The notes: generated from the sequence alone by a model not told the origin. 40,644 bases of DNA from Bacteroidota bacterium (GCA_017860275.1 JAFNAQ010000013.1:1-40644); one strand, 5' to 3'. Shown: positions 33,758-40,644, numbered from the stretch's first letter. A program made the numbers and translations.

Positions 33758-33862
33758 GAGTATTCAATCCATTTCTACGCCCTTAATCAAGAACGAGCTG
33801 TTATCGAATACTCTAAATGAAATAAACAATCTCCCAAACAACGGTACAATTTCGCTGAGGTT
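33751..33862 (-). ncRNA. Structured repeat, copy C
   Basis: Read on the minus strand: AACCTCAGCG at 33862-33853, outer stem GAGTATTCGAT (33813-33803) with ATTGAATACTC (33768-33758, one G-T pair), inner stem with the bulged T and wobble pairs, internal loop AACAG/AAATGG, then seven T's (33757-33751). It starts about 20 bp after the stop of the DpnA-type methylase, on its strand. It lacks the second hairpin series that follows copies A and B. Confidence 0.6.
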
Positions 33863-33882
33863 AAGAAATCATAAATTAAATA

Positions 33883-34761
33883 CTAAAAAGGCAATTCATT
33901 TTGGTAAGATATTTCATCCTCATTAACCATAATTGAGGGTTCTTCTGTTCTAATCTTAATGCCCCTTATCTTATTCGTAAATAGATCTACTATCTTTCTA
34001 TCCTCTATCTCAATTTTTCTATTTCTACTAATTTCAAGAAACTCCTTTTCTTTATCTATACCTAAAAATCGTCTATTATAAAGATTTGCAGCAATACCTG
34101 TTGTACTCCCACCTGCAAATGGGTCAAGTATCCAAGCATTAGGTTTTGTACTTGCTAAAATTATTCTTGTTAGTAGTGCAAGTGGTTTTTGTGTTGGATG
34201 TTTCCCACAAGTTTTTTCCCATCGAGCAATTGCTGGTAATTCCCAAACATCTTTCATTTGTTTGCCTTCATTGCTCTCTTTCATTAATTCATAATTATAG
34301 TAATGAGGGACTTTATCGTTTTTTCTTGCCCAAATAATAAATTCGGTTGAGTGTGTAAAATATCGACAAGAAATATTAGGTGGTGGATTTGTTTTTGCCC
34401 AAGTAATTACGTTTAATATTTTATATCCTAACTTTGTTAGTTGATGAGCAACAGAAAATATATTATGATATGTGCCACTTATCCAAATAGTACCATCTTC
34501 TTTTAACTTATCTCTGCAAGCAGAAAGCCATTTTAAATTGAACTCATTAATAAACTCCTCACCATAACTTCTATCCCATTCCCCTTTATTAACACTTACA
34601 ACCTTACCGCTCTGAACACTAATACCATCGTTAGAAAGAAAATAAGGAGGGTCAGCAAATATCATATCAAACTTAAACTCAAACTGAGGTAAAAGTTCCA
34701 TACAATCCCCCTCTAAAAGAGTGAAATTCCTATCCCCCGACCTAAAATAGGGTTTAATCAT
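33883..34761 (-). CDS. DpnA-type (beta-class) adenine methyltransferase, predicted GATC
   Basis: A 292-residue N6-adenine methyltransferase with motif order DPPY (FADPPYFLSNDG, about residue 36) before FxGxG (DPFAGGSTTG, about 225), the beta class. Blocks such as WISGTYHNI, ITWAKTNPPPNISCRYFTHSTEFI, YYNYELMKE and GKHPTQKP are very close to DpnA, which methylates GATC also in single-stranded DNA. The ATG overlaps the stop of the nuclease gene upstream by four bases, so it is the last gene of a three-gene GATC system. Its C-terminal 40 residues are extra and charged. Structured repeat copy C starts 20 bp after its stop. Confidence 0.93.
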   Translation of the reverse strand: MIKPYFRSGDRNFTLLEGDCMELLPQFEFKFDMIFADPPYFLSNDGISVQSGKVVSVNKGEWDRSYGEEFINEFNLKWLSACRDKLKEDGTIWISGTYHNIFSVAHQLTKLGYKILNVITWAKTNPPPNISCRYFTHSTEFIIWARKNDKVPHYYNYELMKESNEGKQMKDVWELPAIARWEKTCGKHPTQKPLALLTRIILASTKPNAWILDPFAGGSTTGIAANLYNRRFLGIDKEKEFLEISRNRKIEIEDRKIVDLFTNKIRGIKIRTEEPSIMVNEDEISYQNELPF

Positions 34762-35534
34762 TTTGTATTTAGACCAATAATTTTATATCTAGCCGATTTC
34801 AAAAGTTTAATGCTATTATAATCGTTCTCATTTGTAAACCCATATTGCCAAATATTATAATGGTCTCCTTGTTTCTCAAAAAACAAAAGAAATACCTCTT
34901 TATCAGTATAACTTTTCCACTGTTTAAATGGGTAAAATAGCTGTCTAATAATTGTATTTGATGTTTTAGAATTTTTTGCCTCAATAAGTACAATTTTATT
35001 TCTACCCTCATAACCAGCATCAACCTCCGTTTGAACACCATCCACATTAATTAATGCGGCTCCAATATTAAATGAAAATCTTGGGGTATATTTCCGCCCT
35101 CTTATTGTGAGTAATAGAGATTGATCTTCCATAAATGTTCTTATCAATGAAGATGCATATGCAAAATCTAAATGTTGCATTTCTGAATTTCCAATTTCTG
35201 AAGTTACTAATCGAAAATCAAGTTTAGAGTCATAAGTTAATATCTCAGAAGTTATTTCTTCAATGTCAATATATCCTTCTCCTTTTACAATGCAATAATT
35301 TCCATTTTTGGTTGGAAGCAAAAAAAGGTTATTATCAATAAAAACCTGAGGTCTATCCTCTCTTTTATCTTGTTTACACAAAAGTCTAACTTCCTTTTCG
35401 GCTGTTTTCTTAAAATCCTGACAAGAGTCTTTTATCTGCTGTGCGGATAATTCAAAAGGAGAGCCTTCAAAATCATGTTCTAATACATAATAATCATCAA
35501 ATATTTTTTTCCATGAATTATTTTGTTGTGCCAT
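34758..35534 (-). CDS. PD-(D/E)XK type II restriction endonuclease, predicted GATC
   Basis: A 258-residue nuclease lying between the two GATC methylases. The active-site pattern is VDAGYEGRNKIVLIEAKNSK (Asp, then E-A-K at about residue 192-194) followed by RQLFYPFKQW, a PD-(D/E)XK core. It does not resemble DpnII or MboI as I remember them, so it is a different nuclease lineage joined to DpnM/DpnA-type methylases; the DUF6997-type restriction nucleases are a possible match. GATC is inferred from the neighbours only. It begins 77 bp after the Dam-like gene and overlaps the DpnA-type gene by four bases. Confidence 0.75.
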   Translation of the reverse strand: MAQQNNSWKKIFDDYYVLEHDFEGSPFELSAQQIKDSCQDFKKTAEKEVRLLCKQDKREDRPQVFIDNNLFLLPTKNGNYCIVKGEGYIDIEEITSEILTYDSKLDFRLVTSEIGNSEMQHLDFAYASSLIRTFMEDQSLLLTIRGRKYTPRFSFNIGAALINVDGVQTEVDAGYEGRNKIVLIEAKNSKTSNTIIRQLFYPFKQWKSYTDKEVFLLFFEKQGDHYNIWQYGFTNENDYNSIKLLKSARYKIIGLNTK

Positions 35535-35611
35535 ATAGTTTATTATTGAATTAGAGCAATATAAACTACTAATTTAAGAAGTACTTTCATTGCTTGACTA
35601 TTAATCATATT

Positions 35612-36580
35612 TTATATATTTGCGTATTGGTAATTTGGTTCTTGTTTTTTGAAATTGTAATCTAGGGTTATAAGTCTGTCATCTTTGAAGTTACTTATTA
35701 GTAATTCTGTTAGTTTTCCTCTCTTTTCTGATTTTGCATTTACAGAACGAGAAGCCCAAACTCTTTCTATCTTATATTTAGAATACAAATCATCGAAGAA
35801 ACTATCTAGTGGATTTGCTCCCTTACAATCTGAATTACTAAGCATTAAAAAACATCCCTTTTGAGTAATTTTATCACAGAAGCCTTTTAATCTTATCTGT
35901 TCTGTATCGTTAAAAGGTTCTTTGGCATAAGAATTAAAGCTTGATGTAATATTTAATGGTCTATAAGGTGGGTCTAAATACACAAAAGTATTATCATTGA
36001 GATAATCAAGTGTTTTTTCAAAATCGGCATTGATAATCTCTACTTTTTGTAGTAATTTACTATCTCTTAATATCGTTGCTTCATCACAAATTTTAGGGTT
36101 AGAATACTTTCCAAAAGGAACATTAAATAAACCTTTGCTATTGACACGATACAATCCATTGAAGCAAGTTCTATTTATAAAAATAAACAACGATGTATTT
36201 TCTATTTCAGTTAATAGTTTTGTGTTATAAATATCTCGTTTTTCCAAAAAATACTCTTTTCTCTTTTCTTCGTTCAAGGATAAATACTCAGATTCAATAA
36301 CCCTCAACCTATTTATTAAAGCATTAGGATTGTCACGAACTGTTTTATAGGCAATAACTAAATCATTATTTACATCATTTATTATTGCACGATCGATATT
36401 GTTAAACTTCTCTAGCATATAAAACAACATAGCACCACCACCAACAAAAGGCTCAATATATGTTATTGATTTTTCTTTAAATAGTCTTTTAGGTAAAGCA
36501 TTTTCTATCTGCGATAGAAGTTGTCCCTTACCTCCAGCCCATTTAATGAATGGTTTGCCTTGTTTTTCCACTTTTTCCAT
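35612..36580 (-). CDS. DpnM/Dam-type (alpha-class) adenine methyltransferase, predicted GATC
   Basis: A 322-residue N6-adenine methyltransferase with FIKWAGGKGQLLSQI at the N-terminus, the AdoMet motif EPFVGGGAMLF, the block FINRTCFNGLYRVNSKGLFNVPFGKY, and the catalytic VYLDPPYRPL. These match DpnM/Dam, so GATC is expected. ATG at 36580 is preferred over GTG at 36598, because a perfect -7 box (TATCTTTG) covers 36605-36598 and would leave the GTG upstream of transcription. First gene of the system; methylase expression before nuclease is sensible for establishment in a new host. Confidence 0.93.
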   Translation of the reverse strand: MEKVEKQGKPFIKWAGGKGQLLSQIENALPKRLFKEKSITYIEPFVGGGAMLFYMLEKFNNIDRAIINDVNNDLVIAYKTVRDNPNALINRLRVIESEYLSLNEEKRKEYFLEKRDIYNTKLLTEIENTSLFIFINRTCFNGLYRVNSKGLFNVPFGKYSNPKICDEATILRDSKLLQKVEIINADFEKTLDYLNDNTFVYLDPPYRPLNITSSFNSYAKEPFNDTEQIRLKGFCDKITQKGCFLMLSNSDCKGANPLDSFFDDLYSKYKIERVWASRSVNAKSEKRGKLTELLISNFKDDRLITLDYNFKKQEPNYQYANI

Positions 36581-36597
36581 TATATTATATTTAGCCA

Positions 36598-36605
36598 CAA
36601 AGATA
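36598..36605 (-). promoter_or_regulatory. -7 box of the GATC system
   Basis: CAAAGATA on plus reads TATCTTTG on minus, a full TAnnTTTG match giving a leader of only a few bases before ATG 36580. No clear -33 element. Confidence 0.6.
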
Positions 36606-36938
36606 ATAATAATTTAATTATAAACTCGCTTCATATTTTCAAACACCAAAGGTAGTAAAAAATAGGAAAAGGAAGAAAAATTGGCTTAGTTTCTATACTA
36701 ATTATTGACTAATTTTGTGGTACAGGAGAATTATTATTTATCCAAATTGCTGTTTTAAGTTTTTTTATGAGTAAATTTTCTGAAAATACCTGATTAATAG
36801 AAGCATAACCAAATAATAAGATGATAATAATCTAAGATTAATACTAACGTTAGCTCCTGCTCACTTTTTATTTATTAAAAGCCAGCTTTAATATACTAAT
36901 AAACAAATATATACATTGAATAATTTAGGTTGTTGTTT

Positions 36939-36959
36939 TTACTCAATTGAGTAATTTTG
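36939..36959 (+). promoter_or_regulatory. Perfect 16-bp palindrome overlapping a -7 box
   Basis: TTACTCAATTGAGTAA (36939-36954) is a perfect palindrome whose last bases form TAATTTTG (36952-36959). A repressor bound here would block the promoter. A second box, TAATTTTG, lies at 37062-37069. The 36606-37097 interval has no gene; CTAACGTTAG near 36845 is another short palindrome. Confidence 0.55.
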
Positions 36960-37097
36960 TTAATTGGAAAAAAATCACTACTTTTTAACTTAATAACAAC
37001 CATTGTTGAAAACTTCTAATTTATTTGACAATTCTTTCTTTATTATATTAAAATCTTGTTGTAATTTTGAGGAACCAATTGATTTATAACAAAATTG

Positions 37098-37589
37098 ATG
37101 AACCGAGAAAATACAAAGAAAGATAAAAACAAAGAAAATTTAGACAAAGAGGATACGAATTATCCTCTTACTAAATTGTATTTTGTCGATTCAAATATTT
37201 CTCCATTTGATAAGCCTAAATCTGAAACAATAATTACTTCCCCTCTTACAAACGAAGAATATTATAACTTAGTTATTAATATAGGTAGTTTATTTGAAAA
37301 TAGAATCACTATTGATACCTTAAAGTATATACATATCAATAAAAGACTGCCCCCTGGGCAAGATAAAATTAGAATAAGTAACGCAAGGGGAAATAAAGCA
37401 AAATTGTTTAGATTAATTATTTTGCTTGAAATAAAGGTAAGTGAGTGCAATAGAATTTTCAAGGTTACACTAAAAAATGGAGAAAAACCAACCGATGAGT
37501 GTTTCTATGATGATTTTGTACATCATCTTAGCCCATATTTCCCTGATTTTGATTTCTCAATCTATCCCAATAGTCCTGTATATTTATAA
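37098..37589 (+). CDS. Hypothetical protein of the replication module (about 163 aa)
   Basis: No family recognised. It is soluble, with a very hydrophilic N-terminus (NRENTKKDKNKENLDKEDTN), then an apparently folded part: TSPLTNEEYYNLVINIGSLFEN, ITIDTLKYIHINKRLPPGQDKIRIS, NKAKLFRLIILLEIKVSECNRIFKVTLKNGEKPTDECFYDDFVHHL. TTG 37095 directly precedes ATG 37098; I use ATG. It is the first plus-strand gene of the element, behind two promoter-like boxes and a perfect palindrome, and ends in an intrinsic terminator. Such position suggests a regulator or small accessory replication protein; not proven. Confidence 0.7.
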   Translation: MNRENTKKDKNKENLDKEDTNYPLTKLYFVDSNISPFDKPKSETIITSPLTNEEYYNLVINIGSLFENRITIDTLKYIHINKRLPPGQDKIRISNARGNKAKLFRLIILLEIKVSECNRIFKVTLKNGEKPTDECFYDDFVHHLSPYFPDFDFSIYPNSPVYL

Positions 37590-37600
37590 TAATAGTTATT

Positions 37601-37629
37601 ATCCTTCAATTATTTGAGGGATTTTTTTT
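37601..37629 (+). terminator. Intrinsic terminator after the hypothetical gene
   Basis: ATCCTTCAA pairs with TTGAGGGAT (one G-T pair) across a short loop, followed by eight T's. Confidence 0.8.
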
Positions 37630-37704
37630 GCCCACAAACTTATATTATCACCTACCTAGTTTAATACTATATATCCTTTATAGTATAATATCGATTTTCA
37701 AATC

Positions 37705-37902
37705 CTTTTTCATACCTTTTTCCATACCTTTTTCCATACATATTACTATATTATAAATCAAGTATTTAATAAAAGATTCTATGAAATTTAATACATAGTT
37801 TCATACATCAAAACCTACATATTTTACTCCATAATTACCTATAAATTTTATTACCATAATTCTTATATATTTTCTTATCATTCTTTATACATTTTTCCAT
37901 AC
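37705..37902 (+). repeat. 12-bp iteron-like repeats upstream of the RepA-like gene
   Basis: CTTTTTCATAC, CTTTTTCCATAC and CTTTTTCCATAC are in direct tandem at 37705-37739 (11, 12, 12 bp); another TTTTTCCATAC is at 37892-37902. Looser CATAC/TACAT variants occur between. The 37630-38028 region has no gene. Tandem short repeats before a RepA-type ATPase are typical of an origin; that role is inferred. Confidence 0.6.
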
Positions 37903-37944
37903 CTAAAAGATTATACTACTGTATTTTACATTATTTTTTGCCCA

Positions 37945-37997
37945 TATCTTTGCATCGTTGAGTTCGACAAGAATAAACGGAGATTGGCGCCGGTCTC
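37945..37997 (+). promoter_or_regulatory. Promoter and leader hairpin of the RepA-like gene
   Basis: TATCTTTG (37945-37952) fits TAnnTTTG. About 28 bases later GAGATTGGCGCCGGTCTC (37980-37997) is a symmetric GC-rich sequence whose only mismatched pairs are T-G, so it pairs fully as RNA. It lies about 30 nt before the ATG at 38029 and may control translation or be a protein site. Confidence 0.55.
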
Positions 37998-38028
37998 TTT
38001 TTATTTATCCCTTAAAAACAATTATAAA

Positions 38029-39105
38029 ATGGGACAAGCAAAAGAGTCAGCTATGACTATAAATAGCGAAACAGAAAACAAAAAATTTAATTTCGAACAA
38101 GAGTTTGAAAAGGCAAAACAACTTTTAAAGTCTACTCCTATTATTGGAGAGGATACGGGGAATGATATTCCTAATGCTAATGGGATGGAACTCCTGAATG
38201 ATGATATTGTGGAGATTCCAAAACTTATTGACCCTATTTTTCATAGGGTAGGTCTTGCAGCTTTGATAGGTAGCTCGGATGGTGGTAAATCGTCTTTGCT
38301 AAGAGATTTGGCTGTAAGTGTGGTGTCTGGAAGAGATTTCCTAGGTTGGAAGGTTGAGCCTATTCACCATAGGGCTTATTATGTCTCAACAGAGGATGAT
38401 AAGATGGCTATTTCTTGTTTGCTTAAGAAACAAAACGCAGACTATGGTCTCAAGCCTCAAGAATTGGAAAACTTGGTTTATATCTTCGAGACGGATAACC
38501 TTATCTATAGGCTCGAAAATGAGCTTAAGAACAATCCTGCCGACTTGGTAATCATTGATGCCTTTGCCGATGTGTTTGATGGGCAGCTCTACGAAACAAA
38601 TAGAGTTAGAGCATTCTTAAACGACTACTCGCAACTCTCGCAACGTCATGGATGCTTGGTGGTATTTCTTCATCATACCAATAAGAGGAGTGATAATTTA
38701 GAGCCAAGCAAGCATAATGCCCTCGGTTCACAAGGTTTTGAGGCTAAAATGAGGCTTATGATTGAATTGAAAAGCGATATGCAGTCGGTTAATCTAAAAC
38801 ACTTCTGTATTGTCAAAGGGAATTACCTTTCACATAAATACAAGACACATTCTTTTGACCTTAAGTTTACCGAAAACCTAACGTTTAATAATCTTGAACA
38901 AAGAACTCATTACGAACTTCTGACTCAAAAACAAGAAAGAAGAGAAACCATTGAGTCGGAGTATAACGAGATTTCAAGGCTAAAGGAACAAGGGCTTACA
39001 CACGAGGAAATTGGCTTGGAGTTAGGAGTAAATAAATCATCTATATCAAGAAAAATTGCAAGACATAAAAAGCTTATGGCTCTTGAAGAAAGTAAACCCA
39101 AATAA
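38029..39105 (+). CDS. RepA-like AAA/RecA-fold helicase-type ATPase (AAA_25)
   Basis: A 358-residue cytoplasmic ATPase. Walker A is GSSDGGKSS (residues 81-89), preceded by the GLAALIGSS strand. Walker B is DLVIIDAF. VVFLHHTNKR follows as a sensor-like motif. This is the RepA/AAA_25 hexameric helicase type of plasmid and phage replication. The C-terminus adds a helix-turn-helix (LTHEEIGLELGVNKSSISRKI, about 330-350), suggesting direct DNA binding. The frame runs up to a TTG at 37984 but that codon lies in the leader hairpin, so ATG 38029 is preferred. It lies behind 12-bp iteron-like repeats and ahead of a DUF6371 primase-like gene, a pairing that fits element replication. Confidence 0.85.
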   Translation: MGQAKESAMTINSETENKKFNFEQEFEKAKQLLKSTPIIGEDTGNDIPNANGMELLNDDIVEIPKLIDPIFHRVGLAALIGSSDGGKSSLLRDLAVSVVSGRDFLGWKVEPIHHRAYYVSTEDDKMAISCLLKKQNADYGLKPQELENLVYIFETDNLIYRLENELKNNPADLVIIDAFADVFDGQLYETNRVRAFLNDYSQLSQRHGCLVVFLHHTNKRSDNLEPSKHNALGSQGFEAKMRLMIELKSDMQSVNLKHFCIVKGNYLSHKYKTHSFDLKFTENLTFNNLEQRTHYELLTQKQERRETIESEYNEISRLKEQGLTHEEIGLELGVNKSSISRKIARHKKLMALEESKPK

Positions 39106-39124
39106 TTTTAAATAACTAAAGGGG

Positions 39125-39165
39125 AAGAGTTCTGCACTAAGCTAACTTGTCTTAGTGCAACTCTT
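39125..39165. other. Strong hairpin in the RepA-DUF6371 intergenic region
   Basis: AAGAGTT plus GCACTAAG (39125-39131, 39134-39141) pairs with CTTAGTGC plus AACTCTT (39151-39165), 15 bp with a two-base bulge and a 9-nt loop. No T-run follows, so it is not a simple terminator. TGCAAC or its complement recurs downstream (about 39160, 39183, 39211, 39262). Origin, primer or attenuation roles are possible. Confidence 0.6.
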
Positions 39166-39310
39166 AACCTATTTAACTCTTGTTGCACTGTTTCTCTGTT
39201 CTAAGGGGTGTGCAACAACGCAACAAAACGCATTATCAGCACTTTACGAAATTTTGAGGTGCAACAAACGTTAAAACCGATTAAGAATAACAAATAAACA
39301 AACAAAACAA

Positions 39311-40240
39311 ATGAATATTATACTTGAAAAATATAAGGGACAGAGTACAAGGTTTACTTGCCCTTCTTGTGGAGAAAAGAGAGCTTTCACAAGATATATT
39401 GATACCATTTCAAATTCTTATATAAATGAGAATGTAGGTAAATGTAATCATATTATTGGATGTGGCTATCATCTAAGCCCAAAACAATTCTTTGAGAATA
39501 ACCCACACCTTAGGACTGGGGATAAAAACTATATTACGCCTCCTTTGGAAAAGAAAAAGGAATTAGTGCCCATTAATAGCATTGAGGTAAATACATTTCT
39601 AAGAACGCTTAATAAGTCCTCAAACTTCATGGAATTTCTAGGCAAGGTCTTTGACAAGGAAACATCAGAAAGACTATTTGGAGATTATTATCTTGGCGGC
39701 ACAGAAAACAAGGAAGTAATATTTTGGCAGATAGATAAAAGCCTAAGAATACGCACAGGAAAAATAATACAATATGATCCCAATACCGGTAAACGCAACC
39801 GTAGGGGCGAATTGAATTCGCCCAATATTAATTGGGTGCATTCCGCATTAAAGAAACAAGGCAAATTACCAGATAAATGGCAATTAACCCAATGCCTATT
39901 CGGCGAACATCTAATAAATAAATATCCACATAAGCCAATATGTTTGGTCGAGAGTGAAAAGACGTCAATAATAATGAGTGGGTTTGAGCCTGAGTTTAAT
40001 TGGGTAGCAACAGGTGGCGTTCAGAACCTCAACAAAGAAAGAATATATCCAATAAGAAACCACCCTATTATGGCATTTCCTGACCTAAAATGCTTTGAGT
40101 TATGGAAAGAGAAGGCAGATAAAATAAACTCCGAAATAGGCTCTACAATAAGAATATCTCATTATTTGGAAGATATAGCAACAAAAGAGGAAAGAGACCA
40201 AGGTTTGGATATTGCCGACTATATGCTCAAACGATGCTGA
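39311..40240 (+). CDS. DUF6371-type primase-like protein of a mobile element
   Basis: A 309-residue protein. An N-terminal zinc ribbon (TCPSCGEKRAFTRYID, then GKCNHIIGCGYH, residues 17-57) resembles the CHC2-like zinc finger of primases. The second half has CLVESEKTSIIMSG and WVATGGVQNLN, a Toprim-like arrangement, with a further MAFPDLKCFELW segment. This fits the DUF6371 family, often next to RepA-type ATPases in Bacteroidota elements, with primer synthesis the likely function. It is separated from the ATPase by 205 bp containing a hairpin and TGCAAC repeats. The stop lies at the start of an A/T-rich repeat zone. Confidence 0.8.
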   Translation: MNIILEKYKGQSTRFTCPSCGEKRAFTRYIDTISNSYINENVGKCNHIIGCGYHLSPKQFFENNPHLRTGDKNYITPPLEKKKELVPINSIEVNTFLRTLNKSSNFMEFLGKVFDKETSERLFGDYYLGGTENKEVIFWQIDKSLRIRTGKIIQYDPNTGKRNRRGELNSPNINWVHSALKKQGKLPDKWQLTQCLFGEHLINKYPHKPICLVESEKTSIIMSGFEPEFNWVATGGVQNLNKERIYPIRNHPIMAFPDLKCFELWKEKADKINSEIGSTIRISHYLEDIATKEERDQGLDIADYMLKRC

Positions 40241-40345
40241 TTTTGGGAAAAAAGAGTTTGATTTTACGGAAAAAATCGGGGAGTTTTGGAAAAAAGAAGG
40301 AGAGTTTTCAGAAAAAATCGGTGATTTTTTTTGGAAAATCAGCCT
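40241..40345 (+). repeat. Short imperfect repeats with terminator-like hairpins after the primase-like gene
   Basis: Units of the type GAGTTTTGGAAAAAAG and GGAAAAAATCGG recur three to four times, with AAAAAATC-GGT-GATTTTTT (about 40312-40331) as a perfect hairpin with a T-run. It probably terminates the module. A 78-codon frame here just reads the repeats and was rejected. Confidence 0.5.
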
Positions 40346-40398
40346 CAAAAATAACGTGAAAAAAGATGAAAAAAAGATGAAAATTTCTTTGTTTTTTC

Positions 40399-40429
40399 TT
40401 TGTTGTTTTAAATATTTTTTGTATCTTTG
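40399..40429 (+). promoter_or_regulatory. Consensus promoter of the HU-like gene
   Basis: TTTG (40399-40402), 19-bp spacer, TATCTTTG (40422-40429), a full match to the Bacteroidota promoter. It drives a leader of about 115 nt. Confidence 0.75.
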
Positions 40430-40490
40430 TCGTAGGTTAATGATTTAATAATCAATGCCTGTAAGGGCGAAAAATGTTTCGCCCCTACGA
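40430..40490 (+). repeat. Leader hairpin (GGGCGAAA/TTTCGCCC)
   Basis: GGGCGAAA (40465-40472), loop AATG, TTTCGCCC (40477-40484) is a perfect 8-bp stem. TCGTAGG (40430-40436) and CCTACGA (40484-40490) can form an outer stem. The sequence resembles palindromic repeats common in Bacteroidota intergenic regions. It could affect expression of the downstream gene. Confidence 0.5.
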
Positions 40491-40552
40491 TGACAATTCG
40501 TTTAGTTTTAACAAAGAACCTCGCAAGGATATAGGGTTAATTGCACTAGATT

Positions 40553-40644
40553 ATGATTTACTACACAAAGGTAACAAGAAATGTACCTGTTGGGTACAAT
40601 CCAGGGCAAAAATTTCTTTGCGCTATTGTTCGTTCTGCTCCTAT
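40553..40644 (+). CDS. HU-like DNA-binding protein, N-terminal part (truncated by window end)
   Basis: ATG at 40553 opens a frame that runs to the end of the window, giving 30 residues (MIYYTKVTRN, VPVGYNPGQK, FLCAIVRSAP). The pattern of a short basic strand, then KFxAxxV, recalls the N-terminus of the Bacteroidota HU/IHF-like (HU-CCDC81/Bvu_2165-type) proteins that often accompany mobile elements. A consensus promoter and hairpin leader lie upstream. Identity is tentative because only the first part is visible. Confidence 0.5.
   Translation, partial: MIYYTKVTRNVPVGYNPGQKFLCAIVRSAP

Noticed and set aside
37984-38028. Upstream TTG start for the RepA-like ATPase
   Set aside because: The codon lies inside a leader hairpin and the added residues look unlike a protein start; ATG 38029 is better.
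40212-40448. 78-codon frame after the primase-like gene
   Set aside because: It overlaps the end of that gene and reads through short repeats and a terminator hairpin; the apparent FGKKEFDF periodicity comes from the DNA repeat.

Overview
The window comes from an AT-rich (about one third GC) anaerobic Bacteroidota, most likely a Bacteroidales-type amino-acid fermenter. The evidence is a type IX secretion sorting domain, many TTTG-N18/20-TAnnTTTG promoters (the Bacteroidota sigma consensus), a HydG [FeFe]-hydrogenase maturase, lysine-fermentation enzymes (Kal, Kce, CoA-transferase), an ADP-forming acetyl-CoA synthetase and VapE/DUF3874- and DUF6371-type mobile-element genes. No rRNA, tRNA or CRISPR array was seen.

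Layout. (1) 1-5.6 kb is accessory. It holds the 3' end of a VapE-like element protein, an origin-like noncoding region (10-bp repeats, phased A-tracts, five near-palindromes at an exact 21-bp period), a complete EcoRV-type restriction-modification pair, and a three-gene cassette of unknown function whose last gene looks like a permuted papain-fold (LRAT/NlpC-P60-like) protein. (2) 5.6-33.6 kb is chromosomal. It holds proline dehydrogenase, dapF, a porin-like outer-membrane protein, an ADP-forming acyl-CoA synthetase, a divergent lysine-fermentation cluster continuing into a YgjP-type peptidase and recG, a T9SS adhesin-like protein, two tandem CPBP proteins, a hydrogenase regulator with hydG, a four-gene operon of one radical SAM/SPASM enzyme and three exported zinc-ribbon paralogues, a sodium:solute symporter, recR, an SDR, a UspA protein, cdd and dus. 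(3) 33.6-36.6 kb is a DpnII-like GATC system: Dam-type methylase, PD-(D/E)XK nuclease and DpnA-type methylase. (4) 36.6-40.6 kb is a mobile-element replication module: a hypothetical protein, a RepA-like ATPase, a DUF6371 primase-like protein and the start of an HU-like protein.

The most unusual finding is a dispersed structured repeat with three copies (about 2931-3037, 5395-5496 and, on the minus strand, 33751-33862). Each copy lies just downstream of an accessory cassette, on the same strand as that cassette: after the EcoRV-type system, after the three-gene cassette and after the GATC system. The copies share a two-stem fold with compensatory base changes, a fixed internal loop (AACAG/AAATGG), a conserved bulged T and a terminal U-run. 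This suggests an undescribed structured RNA or single-stranded-DNA hairpin family tied to cassettes.

The restriction genes agree with the sequence around them. A by-eye scan found no GATATC in the window (about 14 expected from composition) and only 27 GATC (about 120 expected), as if both specificities, or others like them, had long acted on this genome. Other points for follow-up are the radical SAM operon with near-identical signal peptides on divergent mature proteins, and its upstream operator-like array of four 22-bp repeats.
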